A stretch of DNA of 30,151 bases, from positions 1 through 30,151 of the forward strand of contig CAYHWG010000006.1 of assembly GCA_964360375.1 (NCBI GenBank), read 5' to 3'. This document shows, in pieces, positions 1 through 7,408 of this stretch. The position numbers were made by a program, and so were the translations under genes. The notes under the pieces were generated by a model that saw only the letters and a list, made by a program, of their open reading frames with translations, was not told the origin of the DNA and searched no databases. Position 1 is the stretch's first letter; every line of letters starts with the position of its first letter. This stretch comes from XYB2-FULL-45-11 sp964360375. Lineage in GTDB: Bacteria > Patescibacteriota > Patescibacteriia > UBA9934 > GWF2-40-263.

Positions 1-692
1 TCTTTCCACAAAAAAATCCGTTCATAACGATATCCCGTTCCACGCATCCCGTATGCTTGAATCCCGAAATGCATCATCGCACCCAGAACAACTCCATACG
101 CTAAACCAATCGAACCAAACCATTTTGAAAACAACACAGCGCCAATGACAATACCGGCGTTATAAAAAATAGGAGCGAGTGAATAAATAAAAAAACGCTT
201 GAGGCTTTGCAACACTCCTCCAAAAACAAGAGAGACAGCCAGAAAAATCTCTGAGAGAAGCATGACACGCGTGAACGAAGCGACTTCAGATTGTTTGTAG
301 GCATTAAATCCAGGAGCGATCAACACGGAAATAGGATTGGCAAACACAAACAAAATAACAGCCACACAAATCATACTGAGCCCCATGAGGTGCAGCATGT
401 TATTTGTAAAAATCCAGGCTCGCTTGGGGTGAAGAACGTTATTATGATGCTTCGTAAACATCGGGATAAAACTTGCAGAGAGGGCCCCGATCACGATCAA
501 ATTAAACAAAAAATCAGGAACTTTAAATGCGGCATAATAAATATCAAGCGTGTCCCCCGCCCCAAATGCTCCCGCCAAAACACGATCGCGAATAAGCCCA
601 ACAACCTTGCTTGCAAACGAAAAAAAACCGATCAAAATAGCCGCTACAATAACCGTAGTGGATTGTGAGTGAAAAAATTTGAACATGTTCAT
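1..692 (-). CDS. murJ: Lipid II flippase MurJ (MviN family), partial
   Basis: This is the N-terminal ~230 residues of a MurJ/MviN polytopic membrane protein; the C-terminal half lies beyond the window edge. MurJ flips lipid-linked peptidoglycan precursors across the cytoplasmic membrane. What is visible: an N-terminal hydrophobic helix, then the family signature around residues 30-70 (R-D-R-x-L-A-G-A-F-G-A-G-D-x-L-D, followed by A-F-K-V-P-D and G-A-L-S-A-S-F-I-P), then further hydrophobic helices. I chose the ATG at 692; a second in-frame ATG lies at 686. An AGAAG stretch lies about 10 bases upstream. It is the last visible gene of a minus-strand run (surface protein, pduL, glycosyltransferase) and starts just after a hairpin at the preceding stop codon. 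Family call is confident. Confidence 0.9.
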   Translation of the reverse strand, partial: MNMFKFFHSQSTTVIVAAILIGFFSFASKVVGLIRDRVLAGAFGAGDTLDIYYAAFKVPDFLFNLIVIGALSASFIPMFTKHHNNVLHPKRAWIFTNNMLHLMGLSMICVAVILFVFANPISVLIAPGFNAYKQSEVASFTRVMLLSEIFLAVSLVFGGVLQSLKRFFIYSLAPIFYNAGIVIGAVLFSKWFGSIGLAYGVVLGAMMHFGIQAYGMRGTGYRYERIFLWK

Positions 693-707
693 TCAGACTT
701 CTCATGA

Positions 708-740
708 TGAAGACCTCTGAAAAAGTAGCGGAGGTCTTCA
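708..740 (-). repeat. Post-stop hairpin repeat, copy 1
   Basis: A perfect 10-base inverted repeat (708-717 with 731-740) encloses a 13-base loop that reads C-G-C-T-A-C-T-T-T-T-T-C-A on the minus strand. The TGA stop of the upstream surface-protein gene (738-740) is part of the first arm. A very similar hairpin with the loop core GCTACTTTT sits at the stop of the VirD4-like gene (9971-9999). There is no U-tract after it on the minus strand, so it looks more like a processing or mRNA-stabilising element than a simple terminator. Confidence 0.7.
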
Positions 741-1967
741 CTCTTCTTTGATCAAAACGCGTGTTACATCCTCTTCTAATCCTCCTTTCGATGACTTCAA
801 AAATAATAAGGAAAGACAGCTCGCAAATAAGATAATGGATAAACCGCCGATCAAATACTGTACCAACGGATTCGATAGGCGAAAAAATGGAATATGGATG
901 GTTGTTTTTTCTTCGGAGATTGTGCCTGAATCGTCGGTTGTTTTCAAGGTGACTATGTAGGTTCCTGGCTTATCGTACACATGTGTCACGCTTGATTTAC
1001 TTGAACGAACCCCATCGCCAAAATCCCATACATAATTTACACGTGAATCTTGAGGAGAAATCACGGTAAATACTTCTGTGTTCCATGCAGGCTGTTCATA
1101 TTTAAAAATCGCATGCGGAGAAATATTTTCCTCTGTGCTTAACACAGAAACATCTTTCGTTGGTGTGGTGGTGGAAGACGGAAGCAAATCCTGTTTTAAG
1201 ACAACGGACGCCTCCGCTGTTTTTTCAGACGATTCTTTAGAAGCCAACGTACCGAACGTGGATGAAGTGGAAGGAATAATCTTTTTTACGGAAGGAAGAA
1301 TGAGTTTCGGAGGTAAAACTTTTTCGAGGATAGATCGCTTTGGATCAAGTGGATACGCATCGAGAGGATCATTTATTTTATCTCCATCTGAATCCAAAAG
1401 AAGCGGATTTGTTCCAAGTTCTGCTTCTACCGCATTTGTGAGTCCGTCATTATCAGCGTCCTCATCGCAAGCGTCACCGTTCCCATCATGATCCGTATCC
1501 AATTGTGACGTGTTTGCAACTTGCAAGCAGTTATCGTTTTCGTTAGCGATTGTGTCACGATCTGTATCCACAATGGGGGTAATTAAGGCAGAAATGGCGG
1601 TATTATTCGTTACGTCTGATTCTTTTTTTTCGGTTCCACTGATCACCGCACGAATATTAAATGCACTCTCTGGAATCACAAAATCAACAAAAACTTCTTC
1701 TGGATCTCCATGAGCAACAATGGAAATCACTTGCGGTTCATGAATCGCAAGGGCTCCCTGAAAAAACGTGAGGTATCCATAAACATCCGCTGTCCCTGAA
1801 TTATAGACGCGTGCATAAATTCTAACCGTATCACCAGAAATGAGAACGGATTTCGAAAAACGAATATCTTTTGGTTCAATACGCAAATCGACAACTGCCG
1901 CAAACGCATAAAGTGGCGTCATGAAAAAAAAGAGCAAACAGATGAAAAAAATTTGTTTTAAGAACAT
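738..1967 (-). CDS. Membrane-anchored surface protein with CARDB-like, thrombospondin-3 and PKD domains
   Basis: A secreted, probably cell-surface protein of 409 residues. In order: Sec signal peptide (about 1-23, ending near A-F-A-A); a CARDB-like beta-sandwich (about 25-130); thrombospondin type 3 calcium-binding repeats (about 133-205, with D-T-D-x-D and D-x-D-x-D-G-x-x-D motifs, and N-P-L-L-L-D-S-D-G-D); a Ser/Thr/Lys-rich linker (about 210-285); a PKD domain (about 290-360, W-D-F-G-D-G and H-V-Y-D-K-P-G-T-Y); and one C-terminal membrane helix (about 368-392) followed by a short basic/acidic tail. This is the classic arrangement of a wall-spanning or adhesive protein held by a C-terminal helix; no LPXTG is seen. 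Its start overlaps the end of pduL by 10 bases, implying coupled translation. Ligand or partner is unknown. Confidence 0.85.
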   Translation of the reverse strand: MFLKQIFFICLLFFFMTPLYAFAAVVDLRIEPKDIRFSKSVLISGDTVRIYARVYNSGTADVYGYLTFFQGALAIHEPQVISIVAHGDPEEVFVDFVIPESAFNIRAVISGTEKKESDVTNNTAISALITPIVDTDRDTIANENDNCLQVANTSQLDTDHDGNGDACDEDADNDGLTNAVEAELGTNPLLLDSDGDKINDPLDAYPLDPKRSILEKVLPPKLILPSVKKIIPSTSSTFGTLASKESSEKTAEASVVLKQDLLPSSTTTPTKDVSVLSTEENISPHAIFKYEQPAWNTEVFTVISPQDSRVNYVWDFGDGVRSSKSSVTHVYDKPGTYIVTLKTTDDSGTISEEKTTIHIPFFRLSNPLVQYLIGGLSIILFASCLSLLFLKSSKGGLEEDVTRVLIKEE

Positions 1968-2527
1968 AAAATAAATGAATCACTGTTTTGAATCCACTGA
2001 GTCGCCGCTTCGTCTTCTGTGAGGTGAAATTCAAGAGCAAATGTTGGATGCACGCGAACCAATACGTTTGGTATCACAATTTCTGAGCGATCTGTGTGCT
2101 GCAAAGAAACAACCTCTTGATTTTTGACATGTAATTTTTGTGCCATCCGGTCACTGCAATGCAGATGACGAGCAGGAATAATGACGGTAGATGACGCTCT
2201 CACAGACCCAAATTTCGTCACAAGTTTACAAGATCCTGCTCGTTTTAAATCTCCTGAGTGTCGGATCGGAGATCGTGTTCCGAGATAGACAGCATCGTGA
2301 CTCGAAATTTCTACTTGCGTATTTCTTCGGGATGGACCGAGAACGCGAACGCATTCAATTGTTCCTTTACGGCCCACAACAGACACGGTTTCCCGATACA
2401 AAACCTGACCGCGATGTCCGAGATCCAATTCAACATGAAGATTTTTTTCGTCACCAAATAATTGTCGAAGATCGGACTTGGACAGATGAACATGTCTGTG
2501 TTGTATGACAAGCGGAATAAGGTACAT
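1958..2527 (-). CDS. pduL: PduL-type phosphate acyltransferase (phosphotransacylase)
   Basis: A 189-residue protein matching the PduL family, which interconverts acyl-CoA and acyl-phosphate (acetyl or propanoyl) and replaces the unrelated Pta enzyme in many bacteria. Visible signatures: the N-terminal zinc-ligand motif R-H-V-H-L-S followed by L-F-G; the V-x-G-x-K-G-T-I-E block; the V-R-V-L-G-P-x-R-x-x-T-Q-V-E-I-S core; R-x-S-G-D-L; and the second metal motif A-R-H-L-H-C-S. Length is close to a single PduL unit. No encapsulation peptide or microcompartment gene is nearby, so a role in acetyl-CoA to acetyl-phosphate (ATP via acetate kinase) is inferred, not shown. The gene starts 4 bases after the glycosyltransferase stop and overlaps the next gene by 10 bases. 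Confidence 0.88.
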   Translation of the reverse strand: MYLIPLVIQHRHVHLSKSDLRQLFGDEKNLHVELDLGHRGQVLYRETVSVVGRKGTIECVRVLGPSRRNTQVEISSHDAVYLGTRSPIRHSGDLKRAGSCKLVTKFGSVRASSTVIIPARHLHCSDRMAQKLHVKNQEVVSLQHTDRSEIVIPNVLVRVHPTFALEFHLTEDEAATQWIQNSDSFILCS

Positions 2528-2531
2528 GGAT

Positions 2532-3284
2532 TTATTTTTTGCGTTTCATTTTTTTTCTCCCGAAAACAAATCTTTTTTTCATCAATTTTTCATGTCCGAA
2601 CGTATAGTGAAATCGATTGGATCGAATCGGACCGACAAATGCAAGATGAAGTTCTGCTAATAGATATTTCATCGCAATTTTCATACGACCATCCCGATCA
2701 AGACGACGGATAGAAACAGGAATTTTTGTCGATCGAAGAAAACCGAACTTACCGAATTCCTTAAAACGTTGAGCATAGTCATGGTCTTCGCAAAACACAA
2801 TAGATTCATCAAATCCCCCAAGTTTGTGATGTAAAGCACGACGGACAAACATGCAAAAACCTGGAGCGTGCGGAAAAACAGATCCCCATGCTCGAACGTA
2901 TTTATTATATGCTTTATGCAAAAAATGATCGAGAAATGCATCGGTAAGAGGAAAAACATCGCATGTGGCAAGATCAAGTTTTCGTTCATTAAATTCCGCA
3001 ATCGATTTTTCAATGAACGTCGGATCACGCAACTCGACATCCGCATCTAAAAAAAGAATGATGTCTGACTGAGCGGCGGCTGCTCCTAAATTTCTTCCCA
3101 CAGAAGGCATACCGCCTTCAATGACTTTTGCTCCAAACGATACGGCAATCTTTCGTGTTTTGTCTGTAGATTTTGCATCCGCAACAATAATTTCTGTGGG
3201 CTGCATGGTTTGAGATTTAATAGACGCTAGCAATTTTGGCAAATGTTCTTCTTCATTTTTTGCTGGAATCACAATCGAAAGCAT
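2532..3284 (-). CDS. Family 2 glycosyltransferase
   Basis: A 250-residue GT-A fold glycosyltransferase. The N-terminus carries the nucleotide-sugar binding start (S-I-V-I-P-A-K-N-E-E) and E-I-I-V-A-D; the metal-binding DxD-like site is L-D-A-D-V-E near residue 80; the acceptor-side region contains G-F-C-M-F-V-R-R and G-G-F-D-E followed by C-E-D-H-D-Y-A-Q-R. It would transfer a sugar to a lipid or polysaccharide at the inner face of the membrane; there is a weakly hydrophobic stretch but no clear membrane helix. It ends in a strongly basic tail (M-K-K-R-F...K-K-M-K-R-K-K). It sits 10 bases after the TrmH-like gene. The sugar and acceptor cannot be told from sequence. Confidence 0.85.
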   Translation of the reverse strand: MLSIVIPAKNEEEHLPKLLASIKSQTMQPTEIIVADAKSTDKTRKIAVSFGAKVIEGGMPSVGRNLGAAAAQSDIILFLDADVELRDPTFIEKSIAEFNERKLDLATCDVFPLTDAFLDHFLHKAYNKYVRAWGSVFPHAPGFCMFVRRALHHKLGGFDESIVFCEDHDYAQRFKEFGKFGFLRSTKIPVSIRRLDRDGRMKIAMKYLLAELHLAFVGPIRSNRFHYTFGHEKLMKKRFVFGRKKMKRKK

Positions 3285-3294
3285 ATGAAACAGT

Positions 3295-3747
3295 TTACTG
3301 CATTTTTTGTGTCATCGCAAACAACGCAATTCCTGTCGCCACCGAAACATTCAACGATTTTTTCATACCAATCATCGGGATCGAAACGATCGCATCGCAT
3401 TGATTTAAAATCGTTGGAGATATTCCTTCAACCTCACTTCCGACAATAAGCGCGATGTTGCGCGAAGGAATTTCGAATTGATCGATCGGAATCGAATCGT
3501 GTGCAATCTCAAGCGCAATGATTTTCATTCCACTTCCCTTCAATTCAAAAATAAGTGCATCGAGGTTTTCACGATGTTCCCATAAAACGCGATGTTCAGA
3601 TCCAAGCGCAGACTTAGCAATTTCCTTGCGTGGTGGACACCCCGTGTACCCGGTGAGAAAAAATTTTTCAACACCAAAAGCATCAGCTGTTCGAAAAAAC
3701 GCGCCGACGTTATGAAGCGATCGAATGTTGTGAGCGATTAAATACAT
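3295..3747 (-). CDS. TrmH/SpoU-family RNA 2'-O-methyltransferase
   Basis: A short (150-residue) SPOUT-class RNA methyltransferase. Motif 1 is N-I-R-S-L-H-N-V-G-A-F-F-R-T-A-D (residues about 8-23); motif 2 is I-A-L-I-V-G-S-E-V-E-G-I-S; motif 3 is I-P-M-I-G-M-K-K-S-L-N-V-S-V-A-T-G-I, together forming the trefoil-knot SAM site. No separate N-terminal L30e-like substrate domain is present, which resembles TrmL- or TrmH-size proteins; target could be tRNA or rRNA. The start is the ATG at 3747; a TTG one codon earlier is less likely. No good Shine-Dalgarno sequence is visible. It is divergent from the RumA-like gene across only 42 bases. Confidence 0.88.
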   Translation of the reverse strand: MYLIAHNIRSLHNVGAFFRTADAFGVEKFFLTGYTGCPPRKEIAKSALGSEHRVLWEHRENLDALIFELKGSGMKIIALEIAHDSIPIDQFEIPSRNIALIVGSEVEGISPTILNQCDAIVSIPMIGMKKSLNVSVATGIALFAMTQKMQ

Positions 3748-3789
3748 CAAAGTTGAAAAAAAGAGTATAAGCGAGTAGAGTCGAGATCT

Positions 3790-4947
3790 ATGTTACCACT
3801 GTGTCCAAATAAAGCCGTCTGTGGATCCTGCTCGTGGTCACATCTAGATTACGAAAATCAGCTGAAAATGAAGCTCTCGGATGTGAATGGATCCTTCGCC
3901 TTAAAAGGTCTTGATGTAAAATGCACAGAAATCATACCCGCCCCTACTTTAGCACATTATCGCAATCGGATGGATTTTGTGATCGATTTTGAGGGTCGTG
4001 TTGGAATGCGTGCAAAAGATAAATGGTGGAAAGTGATCGACAACCATACCTGTTTTCTTGCCGACACACACATCGAGGAATTATTTGCGATCGTGCGCAC
4101 ATGGACGAAAACGAGCGGACTCTCCTTTTACGATCGTCGATCTCATGAAGGACTCCTTCGCTATGCGATCATTCGTGCGACCCGACTTGGCGACACCATG
4201 ATCGTGATCGTAACAAGCAAACCGAGCGATGCAGTCGAAGAAACATTGATTCACAATGCGTTGACGAATCTTGTCACAAGGGTAGGAACAAGACCTACCA
4301 CTACGAATCAAACACGAACGACGATTGTGTGGTCCATCAATGACACACAATCAGACACATCGTTTGGAACAGAGCTCCAAACAATCTCGGGAAGTGGGTT
4401 TATTGAAGAAAAAATTGGTGATTTTACCTATCGCATCAGTCCAAACGCTTTTTTTCAAACGAACTCTTACGCTTCCCCAATCCTTCTTGAAACCGTGAAA
4501 AAATTCTGTGGGAATGTTTCAGATAAACGCGTGCTCGATCTTTATTGCGGAACCGGATTTTTCTCGATCGCTCTTGCATCACAAGCAAAAGAAACGATCG
4601 GAGTTGAACTCGTCGAACAGGCGATCGTCGATGCTCGCATCAATGCAGAGCGAAACAACCTTCATCCTCTTTTCATTGCCGCACCAACAGAAAATTACGA
4701 TTGGTCCATTCACAACGCGGATCTCGTCATTCTCGATCCTCCGCGCTCCGGGATGCATGATCGTGCCCTTGCGGATATTTTGCACAATAAACCCAAAACA
4801 ATCGTCTACGTTTCCTGCAATCCAAAAAACTTTGCGCGAGAAATGGTACAATTACAGAAAATGTATGCGGTTAGTGCGATGATCGCGATTGATCTCTTTC
4901 CCCATACACCACACGTTGAACTCGTAACCAAACTCATTTGTAAATAA
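3790..4947 (+). CDS. RumA/RlmD/TrmA-family RNA (uracil-5-)-methyltransferase
   Basis: A 385-residue class I SAM methyltransferase that makes 5-methyluridine in rRNA or tRNA. The N-terminus holds an iron-sulfur cluster motif (C-P-N-K-A-V-C-G-S-C, residues 5-14) with a probable fourth ligand in N-H-T-C-F-L near residue 88, as in RlmD/RumA; the TRAM domain usual in E. coli RumA is missing. Catalytic part: F-F-Q-T-N-S, the SAM site V-L-D-L-Y-C-G-T-G-F-F-S, L-D-P-P-R-S-G and the catalytic Cys motif Y-V-S-C-N-P, then a C-terminal F-P-H-T-P-H-V-E. An odd low-complexity piece rich in Thr and Arg (about residues 160-177) is encoded by a short inverted repeat (see findings). era follows 4 bases later, suggesting co-transcription. 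Confidence 0.88.
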   Translation: MLPLCPNKAVCGSCSWSHLDYENQLKMKLSDVNGSFALKGLDVKCTEIIPAPTLAHYRNRMDFVIDFEGRVGMRAKDKWWKVIDNHTCFLADTHIEELFAIVRTWTKTSGLSFYDRRSHEGLLRYAIIRATRLGDTMIVIVTSKPSDAVEETLIHNALTNLVTRVGTRPTTTNQTRTTIVWSINDTQSDTSFGTELQTISGSGFIEEKIGDFTYRISPNAFFQTNSYASPILLETVKKFCGNVSDKRVLDLYCGTGFFSIALASQAKETIGVELVEQAIVDARINAERNNLHPLFIAAPTENYDWSIHNADLVILDPPRSGMHDRALADILHNKPKTIVYVSCNPKNFAREMVQLQKMYAVSAMIAIDLFPHTPHVELVTKLICK

Positions 4948-4951
4948 TTCT

Positions 4952-5809
4952 ATGTCAAAAAAATCCGGCTTCGTTGTTCTTGTCGGGCGCTCGAACGTGG
5001 GAAAATCCACACTCATGAATGCGCTCGTCGGTTCAAAAGTAGCGATCACCTCTCCAAAACCGCAAACAACACGTTTGCCCATTCATGGCATCCTCACTCA
5101 AGAGGAGGGTCAAATTGTCTTTGTGGATACGCCAGGCGTTTTAAAAGGAGCAAAAGATACGCTCTCAAAAACACTTGCCGTCTCGATGAAAAGCGCACTT
5201 GATGATGTGAATGTTATTTTATACATCGCAGATCCGACACGTTCCATTGGTGACGAGGAAAAATCAACGCTACGATTAGTCGAATCCATTCAGAAACCGA
5301 AAATCCTCGTGATCAACAAAATTGATCTCGACAAAAAACCGTATGTGGATTTTTATCGAGATCTCAAAGACAAATTTGATGACGTGATCGAGGTCTCCGC
5401 CGCGATGGGAACACACATCAAAACACTTCGCAATAAATTGTTCGAGTCGTTACCCGAGGGAGAACCGTTTTATCCAGAATTTCAACTCACCAACATGGGA
5501 AACCGTGAATGGATCGGGGAGCTGATTCGCGAAAAGCTCTTTTTACGACTGCGCCAAGAAGTTCCCTACACCGTACACGTTGAGGTGACAGAAATTGAGG
5601 AGCGTGAAAATAATCTTACCTATATTGCCGCAACAATCTTTACCACAGATGAACGCTACAAACGCATGATCATCGGACAAGGCGGACGCGGAATCCGCGA
5701 AATCGGACAATCCACACGCCGTGAGCTTGAAACCGTCATGAACACAAAAATTTTTCTCGATCTCACCGTTGAAAAAAATCCACACTGGATGCTAAAGTTT
5801 GAAATGTAA
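4952..5809 (+). CDS. era: GTPase Era
   Basis: A 285-residue Era GTPase, a 30S assembly factor that binds 16S rRNA. P-loop G-R-S-N-V-G-K-S-T lies near residues 12-20; G2/G3 region contains D-T-P-G-V near residue 58; G4 is N-K-I-D near 121; the switch and S-A-A-M-G-T (G5) follow. The C-terminal KH domain is present with G-Q-G-G-R-G-I-R-E-I-G near residue 240. Length is slightly shorter than E. coli Era (301), typical of small genomes. The final stop TAA is one base from the stop of the convergent lipoprotein gene, with no terminator between them. Confidence 0.95.
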   Translation: MSKKSGFVVLVGRSNVGKSTLMNALVGSKVAITSPKPQTTRLPIHGILTQEEGQIVFVDTPGVLKGAKDTLSKTLAVSMKSALDDVNVILYIADPTRSIGDEEKSTLRLVESIQKPKILVINKIDLDKKPYVDFYRDLKDKFDDVIEVSAAMGTHIKTLRNKLFESLPEGEPFYPEFQLTNMGNREWIGELIREKLFLRLRQEVPYTVHVEVTEIEERENNLTYIAATIFTTDERYKRMIIGQGGRGIREIGQSTRRELETVMNTKIFLDLTVEKNPHWMLKFEM

Positions 5810-5810
5810 T

Positions 5811-6512
5811 TTACTTCACGATCTTTGAAACATGATACCCGGAGAATGCCTCAAGCGCCTTTTGTTTAGAAAAAATATTCAAAGAACCTCTTGAAACAGG
5901 TGAAAGAGAAACCTCTAAAATAATTGGATTTGCTCGATTTGCCAGTATGGAATATCGACCGAACCAGTTGTGCGCCTCAATCGTTTGAACCGTTTCTTGC
6001 TTCCCGTCAATGAGGACGTCAAACGTTCCAAAATTTTGATCAGCTGTTATCGACAAAAGATCGTCGCGATTTGAAATCTTCGCGGCGTCTTTTTTTAGAA
6101 CGTTCGCAAAATTTTGTACATGATCAGAAATCACGAGTGTCTTTGCAAGTGCATCGTCAAACATTCCTAGTTGCAAAATAGTCTTGTGATTTTGTATCAA
6201 CTCATCGTATTGCTGTGCAGAAAGCCAAAAAACGGTATCCCCTATTTTCTCTCCAGCTACATGAGTCTCCGCATTTAAATTCGTCAAAATCACTTCACGA
6301 TCCGCTTCTTCTCCACCCAATAAACGAACAGCTGTTCCATCCTGACCCAAAACCGTTTGCCGAATTGTTACCACGGATGAGGATTTTAAAAGGAGTACCT
6401 CTGTTGCATTTTTTATTTCCTCAGCGGTTTTTAACGTAGACGATGTAGAACAACCCGCACTAACGAACACAAAAACGAGAAGAAAACTCGAAAGAATTTT
6501 TTGTATTCGCAT
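5811..6512 (-). CDS. Putative lipoprotein, function unknown
   Basis: A 233-residue exported lipoprotein by its N-terminus: basic start, hydrophobic stretch F-L-L-V-F-V-F-V and lipobox V-S-A-G-C (about residue 22 counted from the ATG at 6512; a GTG two codons earlier is possible). The mature part is beta-rich with alternating hydrophobic residues and no motif I recognise; it is predicted to sit on the outer face of the cytoplasmic membrane. It follows the glutaredoxin-like gene by 13 bases and probably shares its transcript. It is convergent with era. Family unknown. Confidence 0.75.
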   Translation of the reverse strand: MRIQKILSSFLLVFVFVSAGCSTSSTLKTAEEIKNATEVLLLKSSSVVTIRQTVLGQDGTAVRLLGGEEADREVILTNLNAETHVAGEKIGDTVFWLSAQQYDELIQNHKTILQLGMFDDALAKTLVISDHVQNFANVLKKDAAKISNRDDLLSITADQNFGTFDVLIDGKQETVQTIEAHNWFGRYSILANRANPIILEVSLSPVSRGSLNIFSKQKALEAFSGYHVSKIVK

Positions 6513-6525
6513 ACCCACGAATCAA

Positions 6526-6780
6526 TTATTTTTGAAATGCCCATTCACGCACATGTTCTTCTGTGGTCTCACCACAGATAAAATTCTTTGTTTCTGAATC
6601 GTAAAAAAATGGAACTCCTCCACAAAGATCCGTATCAAACGTTTCCAATTTTTTTGCATTGGCATCGTTGTGCCAAGTTTCCAAAATTTCAATCTTCACC
6701 CCTTCTTTGTTTAATTTTTCAACGATCGACAACATCGTGTGGCAATGCGGACATTCGGTGCCGTAAAAAAAATATTTCAT
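6526..6780 (-). CDS. Glutaredoxin/thioredoxin-fold small protein
   Basis: An 84-residue single thioredoxin-fold domain. The redox motif C-P-H-C lies at residues 10-13 right after the first beta strand (K-Y-F-F-Y-G-T-E), as in glutaredoxins; the cis-proline loop is G-G-V-P-F-F. A glycine and C-G-E-T-T-E follow near the end. No signal peptide, so it should act in the cytoplasm as a thiol-disulfide reductant. A third cysteine precedes the cis-Pro (D-L-C-G-G-V-P). It lies 37 bases from the divergent FecR-like gene and just upstream of the lipoprotein gene. The exact partner is unknown. Confidence 0.8.
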   Translation of the reverse strand: MKYFFYGTECPHCHTMLSIVEKLNKEGVKIEILETWHNDANAKKLETFDTDLCGGVPFFYDSETKNFICGETTEEHVREWAFQK

Positions 6781-6802
6781 AGCTGTACGTTCGATTGAAT
6801 TC

Positions 6803-6817
6803 TGTTATGATTCTACC
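6803..6817 (+). promoter_or_regulatory. Extended -10 promoter giving a likely leaderless mRNA
   Basis: TG-T-TATGAT (6803-6811) is an extended -10 box followed by only 6 bases before the ATG of the FecR-like gene; there is no Shine-Dalgarno sequence. The expected transcription start coincides with the start codon. Similar arrangements occur before murC and the 541-residue membrane protein gene. Confidence 0.55.
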
Positions 6818-7399
6818 ATGCTCCGGAAAATCGCATCAATCCTATTTATCCTCACGGTTTTTGGCGTCCTTATTGCGCTTCGTTTTAGTGTTCCTGACTC
6901 TGTTTCGGTGATCATCACAGATTCGAACGGTTCAACCGCGTATCAAAAATCGTCCGTGTTAAAACGCGGACAATTTGTGAAAACGGGCAAAGGCGAATAT
7001 CTCGCGATACAAATCGGAGCATCCATTCAACTCTGGCTCGATGAAAACACCACCATCGAACTCAAAAGAACGTATGTCGATGAACGCTCCATCGGTTTCA
7101 CACGTGGCCGCATCGTTGTAGAATCAACTGACCAAACCCCACTCCTCATTGAAACAAAACAGACACAAAATATTGTACAAAACGCCGTTGCTTCGTTCGT
7201 CAATTACGATTTTCGAGATACGATTAGCGTGATCCCATTTGAAGGATCTGTTGAATCCGGAATCAAAAAAATAAACAAATATTTTTTGATTCCAAAAAGC
7301 GTCAACATCCATGAAATTCCTCCGTTTAAAATCGAGCCGATCGAGTTTAAAAAAGACATGGGTGTCTATGCAACGTTCTATGATTGGGTTGGAAAATAA
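6818..7399 (+). CDS. FecR-like domain protein with N-terminal membrane anchor
   Basis: A 193-residue protein with one N-terminal membrane helix (about residues 5-24) and an extracellular beta-rich domain. The central stretch (about 45-115) resembles FecR/LysM-adjacent FecR folds: G-Q-F-V-K-T-G-K-G-E-Y-L-A-I-Q-I-G, then L-W-L-D-E-N-T-T-I-E-L and G-R-I-V-V-E. Such domains in bacteria without TonB transport are usually structural or sensory at the surface. No sigma/anti-sigma partner is visible here, so an anti-sigma role is not supported. It is convergent with mnmA (9-base gap) and divergent from the glutaredoxin-like gene. Confidence 0.65.
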   Translation: MLRKIASILFILTVFGVLIALRFSVPDSVSVIITDSNGSTAYQKSSVLKRGQFVKTGKGEYLAIQIGASIQLWLDENTTIELKRTYVDERSIGFTRGRIVVESTDQTPLLIETKQTQNIVQNAVASFVNYDFRDTISVIPFEGSVESGIKKINKYFLIPKSVNIHEIPPFKIEPIEFKKDMGVYATFYDWVGK

Positions 7400-7408
7400 G
7401 GGTTTCGT

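Noticed and set aside
291..668. A 125-residue plus-strand frame over murJ
   Set aside because: It lies antisense to a clear MurJ coding frame and its product is Lys/Asn-rich with no motif.
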